Shown: piece by piece, positions 1 through 10,300 of the stretch
Layout of the letters: each line of letters opens with the position of its first letter
How positions within the stretch are numbered: position 1 is the first letter of the stretch
Virus record (IMG/VR): IMGVR_UViG_3300028559_000069
Span: 1-44,377 of that record
Length of the DNA stretch: 44,377 nucleotides
Strand: one strand, 5' to 3'
Source of the DNA: a virus
Program-made: the position numbers and the translations under genes
The notes under the pieces: model-generated
Seen by the model: the letters and a program-made list of their open reading frames with translations, nothing else
Told to the model about the DNA's origin: nothing
Database searches by the model: none

Positions 1-179
1 ACACCATCTAATGTGAGTCCACCAATTCCGTTTTTAATAATTCCTGTTGCGCCAGAAATTGCTTGGGTCAATGTGATTGCCTGATAGCACATAAACTGAC
101 GAAACATTGCCGTTGCAGATGCTATTGCTTTTACATCGCTTGTCCCAACTTCTGCCGCACTGGAATCAGTTAAAATCAT
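1..179 (-). CDS. Unknown phage protein, 5' part only (truncated by window edge)
   Basis: An open frame starts with ATG at 179-177 and runs off the window edge after 59 codons without a stop. The start is supported by an ATGA overlap: the ATG shares bases with the TGA stop of the upstream tail-fibre-like gene (stop at 178-176), the same junction type used at several other places in the window. The visible N-terminus begins MILTDSSAAEVG and is rich in Ala, Thr, Ser and Gly. It has no signal peptide or recognisable motif. Its position directly after a fibre-like gene suggests a structural or tail-associated protein, but I do not recognise the family. Confidence 0.7.
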   Translation of the reverse strand, partial: MILTDSSAAEVGTSDVKAIASATAMFRQFMCYQAITLTQAISGATGIIKNGIGGLTLDG

Positions 180-1375
180 CCTACAATAATGTAAAGTGTG
201 TTTGCAGTTGGAGTTACAATTGCGCTGTATGCCGCTTGAGTGATCTGAACCATGTTAAGCAGTTGGGTTCCCCCTTGTGCCGCAGTCGTGTTACTTCCAA
301 CTGCTCCCAGATCGGCAGGCGTTGTAGTTGGTTGCAGAGCAGTGTCGGCCTTTGCTCCTTGTTCTGCGGTAGCCGCGCCGATGGCTACGCGGAAATTATC
401 CGCGTCGTGGATATGCCAGCTATCGTCTTCCACCGAGTAAATGAGTGCAGTAACATCGTTAGATTCTTCCGTTCGCAGTCCCGTAGCGGCTTGAACCACT
501 GGATCGGCCAATGTATTTTTATTTGGAACCGGACTAACTCGTTCGACAATAATACTTACGGGAAGGGACGAGGCGGCCCCTACCACCTGCTTCCAGCCGC
601 TGGTCAGCGTTGATGGATCGAGGTCGGTTCGTGTGTTGAAGTATTTTGTAACCTGCTCTGCGGTTTCTACCACCCACTCTTCGCTGTTAAATGTAAGGGA
701 TTCCCCCGTTGCTGCATAGTATTTTGGCTCGCCCTCAAAAATACCAGCATAAGTATAGAGAGCATTGAAATTTGTATCAGGGCAACCACTTAGCCGAATA
801 AAAATACTCAAGGGAGACTTGGCACTGAGAGCAAGCTGACCGTCGCTCGAAATCGGCTTGTGCAGGTCTGCTGTGTTTTGCACATTTCCCAGACCGAGGG
901 CTGCACGGAAATTTTGCTTTAGTGCGGTAGGTACATCTGGCGCTGTCCCTAAGTCAAACTGCTCACCCGCTAAAAAAACTCCGGAATCATCAATTTTTAG
1001 AGCAACCGATCCGTTAGCAAAGTCATACAACCCACCTGCGCTAACAGCCACATCTGGATTGATGTCGCTGGCGGGAGCCGCGCCGATGTCTTCAGGCGTG
1101 AGAGCATCCGTGCCGCCTGTGGCGTGGGTGGACTTGTGGGTGGTGGTGGGCGATATCTCGATAAATGCTGACCCGCTCCAGCGCCAGCACTTGCCGTTGT
1201 CGATCGTAACATAGATTTTGCCGGTCTCACCTACGACGGGTAGCCCATGAATATCCGCAAACTCCAGAACATCATCTACATAACCCGGAAGTTGACTGGC
1301 GGGGATTTTCCCGTTCTCCAGTATGGCGTAGGGCTTTAGATTTCCAATACTACTAAATAGATTGTAAGAAAACAT
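176..1375 (-). CDS. Tail-fibre-like protein
   Basis: A 399-residue protein. Residues about 22-75 carry a module very common in phage tail fibres and receptor-binding proteins: an NGKIPASQLPGYVDDV segment, then GETGKIYV, then CWRWSGSAFIEI. After it come His/Thr-rich and ALTPEDIGAA-like segments of the kind found in fibre shafts. The C-terminus (ITQAAYSAI ... ANTLYIIVG) also resembles the closing strand of many fibre proteins. No enzyme motif or chaperone domain is seen. It is the fourth gene after the portal, starts 3 bases after the previous stop, and its stop overlaps the next start (ATGA). Role inferred: virion tail or fibre component, possibly host recognition. The family resemblance is my recognition of the motif and was not searched. 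Confidence 0.75.
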   Translation of the reverse strand: MFSYNLFSSIGNLKPYAILENGKIPASQLPGYVDDVLEFADIHGLPVVGETGKIYVTIDNGKCWRWSGSAFIEISPTTTHKSTHATGGTDALTPEDIGAAPASDINPDVAVSAGGLYDFANGSVALKIDDSGVFLAGEQFDLGTAPDVPTALKQNFRAALGLGNVQNTADLHKPISSDGQLALSAKSPLSIFIRLSGCPDTNFNALYTYAGIFEGEPKYYAATGESLTFNSEEWVVETAEQVTKYFNTRTDLDPSTLTSGWKQVVGAASSLPVSIIVERVSPVPNKNTLADPVVQAATGLRTEESNDVTALIYSVEDDSWHIHDADNFRVAIGAATAEQGAKADTALQPTTTPADLGAVGSNTTAAQGGTQLLNMVQITQAAYSAIVTPTANTLYIIVG

Positions 1376-1378
1376 TTT

Positions 1379-1618
1379 TTATTGTATGTATGGCCCTTTT
1401 TTTAATTCGCCAGAAACCAAGAATGATGAGATTGTTGTGGGATTTGCATCTTCGTATTCAAACGCAATATGATGCGTTTCAATTCCGTTAAGAAAAAAAG
1501 AAACGGCTTTTGTAAGAGGCACAATCTCATGTCTCTCGTTACGGAATTTGTCATGCAATGGGATTTGCATCCCCGTCCGCCCCTCTAAAACTGCAGATAT
1601 AAATTCGGTGCTTGTCAT
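1379..1618 (-). CDS. Small hypothetical phage protein
   Basis: A 79-residue protein beginning MTSTEFISAVLEG. It shows mixed alpha/beta character with acidic and aromatic residues in the middle (HHIAFEYEDANP) and no transmembrane segment or cysteine motif. The ATG at 1618-1616 has no Shine-Dalgarno sequence. It is preceded by A/T-rich DNA containing TATAAT immediately upstream and by one copy of the recurrent intergenic motif at 1641-1657. It lies between another small unknown gene and the tail-fibre-like gene, so a structural or assembly role is plausible. I do not recognise the family. Confidence 0.65.
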   Translation of the reverse strand: MTSTEFISAVLEGRTGMQIPLHDKFRNERHEIVPLTKAVSFFLNGIETHHIAFEYEDANPTTISSFLVSGELKKGPYIQ

Positions 1619-1640
1619 AAATTATAATTTTGGCTGAAGT

Positions 1641-1657
1641 TTGTCTATTGTTTTGGC
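1641..1657 (-). promoter_or_regulatory. Recurrent late intergenic motif, copy 1
   Basis: On the minus strand it reads GCCAAAACAATAGACAA, matching the copy at 36633-36649 at 16 of 17 positions. It sits in the 63-base gap before the gene starting at 1618. A TAGACA then TATAAT pair with a 15-base spacer could be a weak sigma70-like promoter, but TATAAT ends only two bases before the ATG, so a normally placed transcript start would fall at or inside the start codon. Confidence 0.5.
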
Positions 1658-1681
1658 GCAAATTTGCAACATGAAATCCGG

Positions 1682-1942
1682 TTACTTTTCCTGCTGTTTT
1701 GCCTTTATGACTTTTTCGAGTGATTTTTTTCTATCGCGCAAGTAGTTTAGCAAGTCGCGCGAAGCGACGTAGCGAGCGCGTGCGAATTCAAGCGCCGCGC
1801 CTGTTGTGTCAGGATTCACAATTGCGCTGTGCGCGTGATCGTGAAGCTGCTGAAACCATGGGAGCAGTTCTTTCTGAAAATCCTCATTATTCCAAAGTCG
1901 ATTGATGCGTTCAAGGGCCGCAATTTGTTCGGAGATTTCCAT
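1682..1942 (-). CDS. Small helical phage protein downstream of portal
   Basis: An 86-residue, largely helical and highly charged protein starting MEISEQIAALERINRLW. Its Lys-rich C-terminal helix (DRKKSLEKVIKAKQQEK) is a likely coiled coil. It has no cysteines, signal peptide or enzyme motif. The ATG at 1942-1940 has no Shine-Dalgarno sequence and is separated by five bases from the portal stop, so the two are probably co-translated. A small helical gene right after a portal is often an accessory virion or assembly factor, but that is inference from position. Confidence 0.65.
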   Translation of the reverse strand: MEISEQIAALERINRLWNNEDFQKELLPWFQQLHDHAHSAIVNPDTTGAALEFARARYVASRDLLNYLRDRKKSLEKVIKAKQQEK

Positions 1943-1947
1943 AAATT

Positions 1948-4104
1948 TTAAACGCGTTGTGGGATTGGTATCATTTGATTGTCCTCGACCGGCGCTGTAA
2001 TCAACGCTTTCGACGGAGCTTTGTAAACCGTTGGCACACTGGGCATAGATTCTTCAGGCGACGGTGTTTTTAGTTCTTCCGCAATTTCAAGCGTTGTTGG
2101 GGCCTGCATTTTTGCCTGAGACGGAACGGGCGATTGTAATTCTGCATTCCTCATTTGCTCCAATGATTCAGGAGTAGGCATGATTGCTAATGCCGCTTCG
2201 GCCGCCATGGCTTCCGCCCCAAGAGCCTTGTCAACATCCTCAATCCCCATAGTTTGCAGGATGCGATAAATGATTGGGCGGATTCGTATTTTAACATCCG
2301 GCGGCAGTTGTTCGTAGCCCATCAGGATGTCAAAGGCTTGCTTGTGCGATTCAATGACATCACTGTCTTTGCTATTTGACAGCAACAACTTAACATTATA
2401 TTGTAATTGGGCAATGTCGCGATTTTTCTCCAGCATTTTTGCCGCCTCTTCCCCCATCAATCGTTCGGCATCATAGGGATCGTAGTTTTTAAGGGTGAGT
2501 GCCACGCAATCTTTCAGGACAGATTCAAACCCCTCAACGATGTCGTAGAGCATATTTTTCAACAGCACATTTGCAACTCGGTCAAGAGACCGGATGCCGG
2601 TTGCCAGGCTGGCGGCGGGAAGCCCTGCTAATCCATGATCCCCCGCTGAAACAATGCCCGCTTCAAGCTGAGTCACTTGCATGAGCATATTCAGTAGGTT
2701 TTCTGATGCGGATGCGTCGTTCGGTATTGTAACGCACTTGAAAACATCCTCTGCGGAAAACCCTTCGCGCAACCTGTATGTCTTGTTTGTGCCAAACTCA
2801 ATTGGCTCACCCGCCATCCCCTCCTCTGTCGCCATTGGATTTTCGATTTTAATGTTCCCCGAAAGACTCGCTGCCAAATTCACCCGATTGATAAACAGAT
2901 CACAAAATTTATGACGATCCGCAAAAAGCTCATAATATCCCGTGCCATACCAACGGTGCGGGACAGGCTCCATGCGGATAACGCGCAGTGGCCTTTTTCC
3001 GGTAGGCGATACATTGTCGAGATAATCGTATGCCAAGATTTGTTTATTTTTCAAATCGACCAGGAGGGCGATTTCATCCGCAATGCCATCATCTTGCAGA
3101 ACTACACGCATATAAACTTCGGTTAATTCACACAGCGGCATCGCTTCTTGACTTCGTGCCTGCTCCCCGCGAAAAAACTCCGGTTTCATGGCCTGTTGCA
3201 CTCCGTCCCTGCTGGCTGTATTTTTGAGTTTTCGAATAACCTCCCTTGCCTGAATTGTGTCCCGCACAGGCGCGAGCATGGAAATTACTTTATCTAACTC
3301 CATGTCAATTTTTAACGCGCAAAAATCTGCGGCATGTATATCCTTTTCTGTGGTAGAGCAAACAAAGTCCCGGTGGTCGATACACGATGATTCAATGCCG
3401 TCGTAGGTGACGCGATAAAAATCAAATTCCTGTTCCTCCCATACCGGCAGTTCATCGACCTCTAATCGGACTCGTTTGTCGCGCCCTAAAACAAGCGCGT
3501 CGCCATCTTCATTCCAAATATCAGTGCGACATACTAAATTCCCATCTCTGGCTCGTATAGCCCTTCCATCTTTTATTAGCACTTCGCCTTTTTTTCGCGA
3601 GCGTGAGACTTTGCGTTCCCATGTTGTTTTGACAACCGTTTCGCCTCTTATACATGTTAGAGTTTCCGCCTCTCTCAATACAGATCGCAGCCCGGATCGC
3701 TCTATCTGATGCCCAATGTAACGCTGGATAACGCGAGCGACTTCGTGATCGTCTCCCTTCCCCTCTACGGCGACTGCAAGGAGAGGACTGCTTGTCAGCA
3801 TGGCATCGTAGATGCGAGACGCTGTAATTCTGACAAACCGTTTAGGCAAGTTGAGGCTGATGTTAGACAACTCGAATATACTTCCTGGGGTTTTTCGCTC
3901 TTCCATGTTGCCCATGTATTGCTGCATGGCGAGATTGCGCGTGTGAAGCCATTTGCTTTGGGTATAACTATTGTTAGCCCTATCCATGCGGGTGAGGATT
4001 AAATTCATGACCTCGCGTTCTTGCGCTCCTGCGAGCCGTAGCGTTCCTCGTAGCGGCACTGTTGACGGGTCAAGGGTCTCAGCTAATTCGGGCAGTGCAA
4101 TCAT
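1948..4104 (-). CDS. Portal (head-tail connector) protein
   Basis: A 718-residue protein with the layout of podovirus-type portals. The N-terminal helical region has an N-R-x-Y-x-x-x-K-like segment (RANNSYTQSKWLHTR). The centre has an alpha/beta wing region with PHRWYGTGYYELFADRH followed by a helix with INRVNLAASLSG. Then come long helices and a Pro/Glu-rich tail (about residues 640-718). It would form the dodecameric ring at the capsid vertex through which DNA is packaged and ejected. The start ATG at 4104-4102 has no Shine-Dalgarno sequence. It follows the giant gene after a 39-base gap containing a copy of the recurrent motif. Unusually, the giant gene lies between this gene and the terminase. 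The assignment rests on overall pattern, not on a unique motif. Confidence 0.75.
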   Translation of the reverse strand: MIALPELAETLDPSTVPLRGTLRLAGAQEREVMNLILTRMDRANNSYTQSKWLHTRNLAMQQYMGNMEERKTPGSIFELSNISLNLPKRFVRITASRIYDAMLTSSPLLAVAVEGKGDDHEVARVIQRYIGHQIERSGLRSVLREAETLTCIRGETVVKTTWERKVSRSRKKGEVLIKDGRAIRARDGNLVCRTDIWNEDGDALVLGRDKRVRLEVDELPVWEEQEFDFYRVTYDGIESSCIDHRDFVCSTTEKDIHAADFCALKIDMELDKVISMLAPVRDTIQAREVIRKLKNTASRDGVQQAMKPEFFRGEQARSQEAMPLCELTEVYMRVVLQDDGIADEIALLVDLKNKQILAYDYLDNVSPTGKRPLRVIRMEPVPHRWYGTGYYELFADRHKFCDLFINRVNLAASLSGNIKIENPMATEEGMAGEPIEFGTNKTYRLREGFSAEDVFKCVTIPNDASASENLLNMLMQVTQLEAGIVSAGDHGLAGLPAASLATGIRSLDRVANVLLKNMLYDIVEGFESVLKDCVALTLKNYDPYDAERLMGEEAAKMLEKNRDIAQLQYNVKLLLSNSKDSDVIESHKQAFDILMGYEQLPPDVKIRIRPIIYRILQTMGIEDVDKALGAEAMAAEAALAIMPTPESLEQMRNAELQSPVPSQAKMQAPTTLEIAEELKTPSPEESMPSVPTVYKAPSKALITAPVEDNQMIPIPQRV

Positions 4105-4114
4105 ACAGATTATG

Positions 4115-4131
4115 TTGTCAATTGTTTCGGC
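4115..4131 (-). promoter_or_regulatory. Recurrent late intergenic motif, copy 2 (upstream of portal)
   Basis: On the minus strand it reads GCCGAAACAATTGACAA. Including upstream bases, TATGCCnAAACAATTGACAA is shared with the copy before the gene at 36587. It fills most of the 39-base gap between the giant gene's stop and the portal ATG, with only 10 bases between motif and ATG. That leaves no room for a standard -10 box and a leader, which argues against a simple sigma70 promoter for the portal. Confidence 0.55.
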
Positions 4132-4143
4132 ATAGTCAAAAGT

Positions 4144-7100
4144 TTATTTTTCAAATAATTTTTCTTGCGGGGTTATCTGGGCGGATTTGGGGCCGCCTCG
4201 CGGCACAGGCTTGATGTTGACTCCTCCGAAAGTCCGGATCAACTGCATCAATGGGTCGGTGTAGGCTACCGTAGATGCGTCTGGCATATTTACTTCGCCT
4301 TTCGGAGTCAATGCAATACTTTCCTTGCCAACGCCCATATTTTTCAGCTTTTGAATATTATAGGCAATCGGAACACTGCTATTTTTCCCGAGGTTTAGTT
4401 TTTCCACAGGCAACCCTGCGTCTTTCATCACTCTGATTTGGCCCTCAATTGGGATGTCATAACGGCGGGCCGTTTCTTTCACTCGCCTGATCTCAGCATC
4501 GCGTTCACTGCCTGACATGTTGCTTTTATTTATTTTTGCCAACTCTCGATTTAACCATTTTTCGGCTGAAAACGGAGCGAATGCCGCATTGACTCTTGAT
4601 CCCGTGCTGGGTTGATTCTTGGAAAGGAACGGAGTATTGTTAAATAGGGCATCCATTGGCGACGCCGTGTAGCCTAACTTTTCCATGGGTTTATCAGAGC
4701 GTGTCACAGGATCGACTAACCTCGTAGCTAAATTCCTCCACGGCACCGGCAAGACGCCGCTCGTACTAAAATCAAGCGCGCCCTCTGTCAGTCGATATCC
4801 AACAGGTTTATTTTTGTCAAACTCGGAAATTCCAATGATTTTAGATATGATGCCCAAACTTACATATTCTCCTGCAATATCTCCCATCTGTTGCATTGCC
4901 TCGCTGTATTGTCCATTTGCAACAAGTCCTAACGCAAGTGCCTCTTTGAGGTAAGGGTAGTTTCTGTATCTCCACCACAAGTCTTTTGTGGTTCCTGTTC
5001 CATCGTCCAGCGTAAAATCGACATCGTGCATTAAGCCGTGAGCAAAAATTACACGAGCGAGACGCGAAATATTCATTCGGTTTGCAGTTCTAAAAGCGGC
5101 ATCTAAAACATTTCCTTCCTCGTCGATATTTGTTCCCAGAATCTTTTCTTCTTCCCCCTCGCCCATTCCGATGACGGTCGCCCCCAATGCAACTAACCCG
5201 GCCATTGTCATCAAGTTTGCCATGCCTTCGATGCGTTGTTGTTTGCTTTTGTTAGTGCCAAGTAGGTCGATTGCAGAATCTACCGTAAATACCTTGAACT
5301 GGCGCGCCATGTTGTAGGGCCATTTCGCGAAGGGCAGCACCAAGCGTTTGATGACTTTACTGCCCGTTGTCATGCTTTGCGAGGCATCCAACCATGCCGG
5401 AACATTTTGGTAGTCCATCATGTAAAGAACAACGGTTTGATAAACATCTTGGTGGATTCCATTGTCTTCAGATTTCATCCATGCGCGCATCCACTCGCGC
5501 TTATTTATTTGCTTGGTAACTTCTTTGCGCTTCTTCGCTTCAGACCACGCAACTTCGGCGTGAGCCCGGTATGCAGCATACGCTAATTGTTGCTTGTTTT
5601 TAGTGTCAATTTCTCCATAACCCATCGCTTGCAGTGCAGCCCCTCCCAAATTCAAGCGCATTACCTGTTCAAACACAGTTTTGTCGGCATCAATGTCCAT
5701 CGCCTCCAAACCGGTTTGATCGCTAAATAATTCCTTGGGAACGATGTCGCCAATTCGATTTTGCTGGAACTTGCTCCCCATAAACCTGTCGCTGACGAGT
5801 CCCCGCAGGAGGAAGCCAAACTCGTATGCGCCAAGTTTTGCGCCTCGAACATCGCCCGTGGCGGCACTTATGAGAGCAAAATTCAACCTGTTAAAAGCCC
5901 TTGTGAATTTATGCAACTCATTACTCAAGGCGTTTGTGATTGCTGTGAAGGGGGTTGAAAGCAAGCCGCCATTGTATCGTTCGAGCAGTCCGCTTAGTAT
6001 TCGCGTCAACCAATTCGAGGTGGTTTCGCGAGCAACGCCTAACATTAGCTCGCGGGCAACTTGCTTGTGAATCATCAGTCCTCGACCTTTAAGCCTGTAA
6101 GCATCGCCCAGAATTTTTGCCATTGCCTTATCGTCGGCGGGACTCAACGCATCCGTTAATGCTGGGTATGCCGTTGGGTTAAGACGCTGAGCCAATTTTA
6201 CGGCTTGGAGCAACTGATTGAATGTGCCGTCCAGAGGAACGAAATCCTTAACCTTCAGCGGATCAATGCTGGTTTCTGGCTTGGCCGCAAGATCAATGAG
6301 CTTTTGCCGGGTCTGAACGCGAATTTTTTCGCGGTGAGCTTCGTAAGCGCGGGTGCTGAAACCGTCAAAGAGGTTTTTGATATTGCCACTTTCGCGCAGC
6401 TCGCCAGCCTTAAACTTTCTCGCGCCTGATTTAAACTTACTGAGCAGCGAACTAATCAATGCAACTAATGTTTTTTGCTCGGCGACATCGGGCGTGTAGC
6501 CGGGGACATAAGGCATGTCTTCTAATGGTATTGGGCCAAACAAGTCTCGTAACTCTTGAGGCCAATCATTAAAAAGTTGGCGCAGCGATCCTCGATTAAA
6601 CTCTGCCGTCATTGTTCCGCTTGGCCCCTCATATCGGGACTCCTCCATACCTGGAGCGATAAACCTGTCGAGGTAGTATGCTGTTTCGGGATATTTGCTG
6701 TGGAAATCGGCGAAGATTTTTTCTTGGCTTGCCGCCGGCATCCACCGCTCGATTACATATTTGTTTCTGTCTTCAACAAAGCGACCAAGCCTGTAAGTCA
6801 TTCCATCTTTGCCAATGAAGGTATCGCCTGGAGCGATGCCACGAAGGCGGGTTTCATTTTTTGACATCATTCCCGACCTCATGTAGAAGTCGCGAAAAAT
6901 AAAGTTGCCGTCATCGTCGAAGCCAGCGACTTCTAATCGCGCAGCGGTCGGAAGGATTTCATCGAGAAAATTTGTAAGCCGCGTTTTGTTTTTGCTCCAG
7001 AATTGCGGATACCCAAAACCCTTGATAATGTCCTGCTTAATCTGATCCATCATGGCATTGATGGTCGCTGCCGCAAGTGTTTCGTTCCGCTTGTTAGAAA

Positions 7101-7300
7101 GAATCACATCCTTTGCTCCGGGGGCATAGTATTCCAGCTTGTCGTAGCGGCCTTGGAAAACATTGGCATAAAACTCTTTTGCACTCTCTTTCATGGAGGC
7201 GTTTTCTGTCGCAAGTTTCGCCTCATTTTTACGAAACGATTTCGCGGCATTAGCCTCTTCGGAAATTATTGCTATTTCGTCAGCAGGGGTCGGGGCCGCA
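4144..7300 (-). other. Giant protein region: long helical C-terminus (residues about 7560-8610)
   Basis: No enzyme motif is visible. The region is mostly helical, with a RLVLPFAKWPYNMARQF segment that resembles a recurring P-F-x-x-x-P-x-N signature of C-terminal domains in large polyvalent proteins. A Gly/Ala/Met-rich hydrophobic helix (LMTMAGLVALGATVIGMG) follows and could be a single membrane-associated segment. The end is Lys/Pro-rich (SAQITPQEKLFEK). Packaging or membrane passage are possible roles, by inference only. Confidence 0.45.
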
Positions 7301-10300
7301 TTGATCTGACGAGGTGTTATATTGCCGGTTGCAGCAGATTCCTTTTTCAAGTCGCTGGTGAAATTGTCAAACGCCATTCCAAGGGCGATGTTTTCGCTTG
7401 GGTCTTCTTTTGCGACAAGTGTTTCCATTGCGTTGCCCCTTGGCGATCTCTTCGCGACATAATCAAAAGCAATGTCGTTTATACTATTACCTGCCGAAAA
7501 TCCCTTACTGATTGGCGTGCCTATCATCTGAGAACTTTGCGGTTTTTTTCCGATAGTAGGTTTCCTTGCTTTAGCAAGATCACTAAACTCTTGTATTCCA
7601 ATATCGTTTGCCGCTTCAAGAAACTCATTAAGCGTGTAAACACGATTAGGTATTTTTGCGTAGAAGGCAGGGTCAATTTGACTGACGGGTAACGCATGAA
7701 TGCGATTACCATTTTCAATGGTAAGATTTTCCCCGCTCAGCATCTGTTTCGACAATTCCTTCCCAACAATTTCGATCAATTGCGATGTGGTTTTTACTGG
7801 CGTTCTAAAGTAACTCCCATTTTCTCCGGACAAAACTAAAACTTGCGGTGAATCGGTATCCTCCGTCCCGTTGATCCATGTTAGTTTTGCACTTGGCTCA
7901 TACGGCAAGATATTTTTCAAAGCAAAAAACAATTCGATTGTTTTTTGTTTTTTTGCTGAACTGTTTTTTCGCAAGTTTAGATCGGCTATTTCTGCGGTAG
8001 TTCGCAAGACCGACTCAAGCATGGTTTCTAATTCGCCCGAAAAATCTGACGACATTTTCTTGAACAGCTTTTTAATTGCTTCGACAAGTTCTTGCCATAT
8101 CGTTTTCTTTTTATTGCCCTTCAATTTTGAGAGCATTATTTGAAATTCGGGACTGCTAAACGACTGAGCGATGAACTCATAAATGTTTGACATCCCGTAA
8201 GCCTCATTTGAAAAAGTCTTGATAGCACTATCTTCTACCTTTTTTTGAAAAATATCAGGGTTAGGCCCAGCATAACCTTTTGTTTTACTGGTCGCGATTC
8301 TTGGCTCCTTATAGTTGATAAACAAAAAGCTCCGACTTACATTTCTTCCAAGTCCCTTGTGAAAAAAATTTAAAGGCGACACTTTAAGTAACTGCGTTTC
8401 TCTGGCGGCTTTTTTCAACCCCTCTTTTTCTTGCTTGGTAATTTTATCAAAAATATCAGGAAGCGTTGTGCCTGCATATTTTTCAAGTAGAGAATTTACT
8501 ACTGCGTTAAATTTATTCTCGCCAGGAGTCGGGGAGGAATCTAAGATTTTTTGAAAATCAGCATCGGAAAAAACAATTCTTCCGTAAATATAGTCATTTT
8601 CTGAAATAGTCGGCATTGGCAAATTATTATCAACTAATTTTTTGTAAAAATTAGGATATAATTCTTTGAATACCTCCAATGTAGTATATTGAGGTTTTCG
8701 GCCAAACGCGCTATTCCCTTTTTCATTAACATAAGCTCTTGGTTCCCAATTTTTTGCGAACTTAGTTCCTCTGACATCTAAATCTGCAAAAACAATTCCG
8801 TCGTCAAAATTTGACCTTTCAAAACCAATGTTCTCGGATTGAACATTAACTCGCTTCGTAGTGCTGCCGAACATTGATTTTTGTATGCCCAATTGTTCTG
8901 CGGCAGAAAAATACAATTTTATGATGTCCTTGATTGGCTGTGGAGCGGCCTCATTTTTAAGAACATTTTCTAATAACTTTTTGTAATCTGCTCCTGAGAC
9001 ATTTACTTGATCGATAAATTTTTTGATCGCATCAACGGAGATTGAGTGGGCAGCCTCATGTAACAATGCTTGTGTTGAAATGCCCTGCACCCCATGAATA
9101 ATCTCCCCGCCCCCACTACTTCTGAATGCTCGTCGGTTATTTTTTTTCAGATCGGACGGCTTTATCATTCGCACCTTTTCATCTTTTAAGTGCGCCCATT
9201 TTTGTTTAAGTAAAAATTGAGCTAAATCGTGATATTTTGAGTATTGGGGGACTCGTTTGAGCGCGGCATCTAAGCCAATGGACTCACCTAATGGGACGCT
9301 AAATAGTATGTCATCATCCATCATGCCATCAGGCATGAACTGCAACTGCCCTGCGCGAGCCGCATTGCGCGCAAGAAGTTGGCCTTGAACTAAATTGTTT
9401 TGATTCCCAATTCGCGATTCCGTTGAGCCATCGAGGAATGAAGTTTCAAGCCCAATTCCCGCCTCAATGCCAACCGCTCCTGCTCGTTGTCTGGCATGGT
9501 CGAGGATTCGCTTGGCTTTGTCTTTGTTGGTGGACGCAAGCTCAATTTTGTTGGCGAGTTGTTTGTAGGAGCCATGAAGAAAACCCTGCATCACCGGCTT
9601 AACAATGTCAAGAGGTTCGTTTGTGCTGGCGGCTATTTTCTCTGAAACCCGCTCAATATCACGCGCACTCGTTTTGCGCGTTTCAACGGCGTTCAGAACT
9701 GCCACACCAGATACATTAACCCCATTGCGCCTTAATAAGCCGGCAAAAGCCATCCAACTTTCGCCTGTGTTGTGGACATCTTCAACAATAACAACCGGGC
9801 GATTGAGCGCGGCCAAGGATTGCAACCCTGCCTCTGGCGCATAACCAATCGGGTCGTCAATGGTCATGGTGTAGTCGTAGCGTTTCTTCTTCGCTTCGAG
9901 CTTTGCGGTCGCAGTCGCGACCGGCGTTTCAAATACGGGGTTGCCTTGGTCTGCGCTGATTCGTTGCGCGAGGAGGTATGGCAAAATGTTTTTTCCGCTC
10001 GTGCTTGGTTGCGCCACCAAAACGGCATCTTCGGGTATTCCTGCAAACGACCCGGCATTGTAAAGTTCATCGACCATTTTTATGCCATACGCGAGCGGAA
10101 ACCCATCCTCTGCCCATTTGTCCTTTTTGAGCCGCAAAATGTGCGATGGCTTGTAGCCTGTGGTTGAGGCAAAAATACTCGCAGGCATTGTAGCCGCATC
10201 TGACCTTACTTCTGAAGCAAGCACACCCTCGGCAAGTCCATTTAAGACAACCTCGGGATCATCTTCTTGGTTCAATGCGTCAATAATTGCTTGTTCTCGC

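Noticed and set aside
4115-4131. Reading the TTGACA at the portal gap as an ordinary sigma70 promoter
   Set aside because: Only 10 bases separate the motif from the ATG and no -10 hexamer lies at a usable distance; kept as a recurrent motif instead.
7003-7692. 229-codon plus-strand ORF
   Set aside because: Lies fully opposite the giant ORF; it is Cys/Phe/Arg-rich with no motif, and no start signal is visible. Antisense shadow.
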